The position numbers were made by a program, and so were the translations under genes. A stretch of DNA of 5,789 nt from an uncultured bacterium (lineage in GTDB: Bacteria; Planctomycetota; Phycisphaerae; Phycisphaerales; SM1A02), in NCBI GenBank assembly GCA_903861235.1, contig CAIOTP010000260.1:1-5789 (forward strand), in the 5' to 3' direction. The notes below the pieces were generated by a model. That model had not been told where the DNA came from. It did not search any database and saw nothing but the letters and a program-made list of their open reading frames with translations. Of the stretch, positions 5,332 to 5,789 are shown in pieces. Position 1 is the stretch's first letter, and the number at the start of each line of letters is the position of its first letter.

Positions 5332-5789
5332 ATGCGAGCCGTGGTCACCGGTCAAGTCGGCGTGGACAAGAAGCCCTACTTGAAGTCGGCCGCACAGCTG
5401 GCCGGCGAGCGGGGCGACCGCATCGAACTCTTCAACGTGGGCGACCTCATGTACGCCGAGGCCCCCGATGTCCGGCCGGGCCGCATCCTGGATCTGCCCC
5501 TGAGCCGGCTCGCCAGCCTGCGTCGTGCGGCCTTCAAGGACATCATCGCCGCCACCACGCCGGTGGAGGACCATCCCCATGTGGTGGTGAACACCCACGC
5601 CACCTTCCGCTGGCGCCATGGGCTCTTCGCCGCCTTCGACCTTGACCTTCTCAAGCGGCTCAAGCCGGACATGTTCATCTGCCTGGTGGACAACGTGGAG
5701 GTGGTTCACCACCGCCTGCACGAGGAGCACGACATCGACGCCACGCTGAAGGACTGCATGGTGTGGCGCGAGGAGGAGATCCTGGCCAC
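5332..5789 (+). CDS. AdkA-like (archaeal-type adenylate kinase) P-loop protein, 5' part
   Basis: The first 152 residues are visible; the gene continues past the window end. The layout follows archaeal-type adenylate kinase AdkA: an N-terminal strand and P-loop (VVTGQVGVDKK, 4-14), then IELFNVGDLMYAEA (31-44) like the AdkA segment with a conserved G-x-x-M, a segment ILDLPLSRLASLRRAAFKDI (52-71) like the AdkA RDxMRKL...Q helix, HVVVNTHATF (83-92) like the VVDTHATI motif, and LKPDMFICLVDNVEVVHHRL (110-129) like the strand and Arg-containing LID region. The P-loop is non-canonical: D12 replaces the glycine before K13, and K14 replaces the Ser/Thr that binds the Mg-nucleotide phosphate. It may therefore be a modified kinase or a nucleotide-binding regulator. 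ATG 5332 fits the family N-terminus. It lies 51 bases after ispF with its own candidate promoter. Fold assignment is fairly confident; activity is unknown. Confidence 0.77.
   Translation, partial: MRAVVTGQVGVDKKPYLKSAAQLAGERGDRIELFNVGDLMYAEAPDVRPGRILDLPLSRLASLRRAAFKDIIAATTPVEDHPHVVVNTHATFRWRHGLFAAFDLDLLKRLKPDMFICLVDNVEVVHHRLHEEHDIDATLKDCMVWREEEILA

Noticed and set aside
4147..5730. Long open frame on the minus strand (527 codons) opposite the end of murD, the lipoprotein gene, ispF and the AdkA-like gene
   Set aside because: It lies antisense to four well-supported genes, and its product is low-complexity (rich in His, Gly, Val, Arg) with no family motif. Such open antisense frames are expected in GC-rich coding DNA.
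1..5789. Search for tRNA or rRNA genes, CRISPR arrays, insertion-sequence ends, attachment sites and defence or biosynthetic clusters
   Set aside because: No arrays of spaced repeats, tRNA-like arms, transposase motifs or long inverted repeats were seen by eye; coding sequence fills nearly all of the window.

Overview
This is GC-rich bacterial DNA, and every supported gene lies on the + strand. The best guess for the source is Planctomycetota, probably class Phycisphaerae. The evidence is a PEP-CTERM-like protein tail of the VPGPGA...RRRR type, divergent forms of MurD and IspF, starts without Shine-Dalgarno sequences, and small lineage-specific lipoprotein and DUF4190-like proteins. This assignment is inferred from protein style and was not tested by any search.

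Layout. Positions 1-546 hold the 3' end of a secreted protein with a C-terminal sorting tail, followed by a strong intrinsic terminator (580-617). Next come two overlapping membrane-protein genes (643-1326 and 1323-2030) that look like diverged copies of each other: a DUF4190-like two-helix membrane domain followed by a small beta-rich exported domain. A tight envelope gene cluster follows: an MlaF-type ABC ATPase (2035-2910), a divergent MurD (2907-4277, ATGA overlap), an uncharacterised lipoprotein (4291-4785) and IspF (4789-5280). After a 51-base gap with a small palindrome pair and a -10-like hexamer, a P-loop protein resembling archaeal-type adenylate kinase (AdkA) starts at 5332 and runs off the window.

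How the genes fit together. MurD adds D-glutamate to the cytoplasmic peptidoglycan precursor. IspF makes an MEP-pathway intermediate that leads to undecaprenyl phosphate, the carrier of that precursor. MlaF energises phospholipid transport between the membranes, and the lipoprotein is probably in the envelope. The 2035-5280 block therefore reads as an envelope-biogenesis transcription unit. The permease and substrate-binding partners of MlaF (MlaE, MlaD) are not in the window.

The window is mostly housekeeping, and I see no mobile element, CRISPR array, defence system or RNA gene. The points most worth a second look are the altered P-loop of the AdkA-like protein, the TAnnnT hexamers placed 6-7 bases before three start codons (a leaderless-transcript layout), the charge-swapped trimer-axis motif in IspF, the non-canonical MurD motifs, and the tandem DUF4190-like pair.
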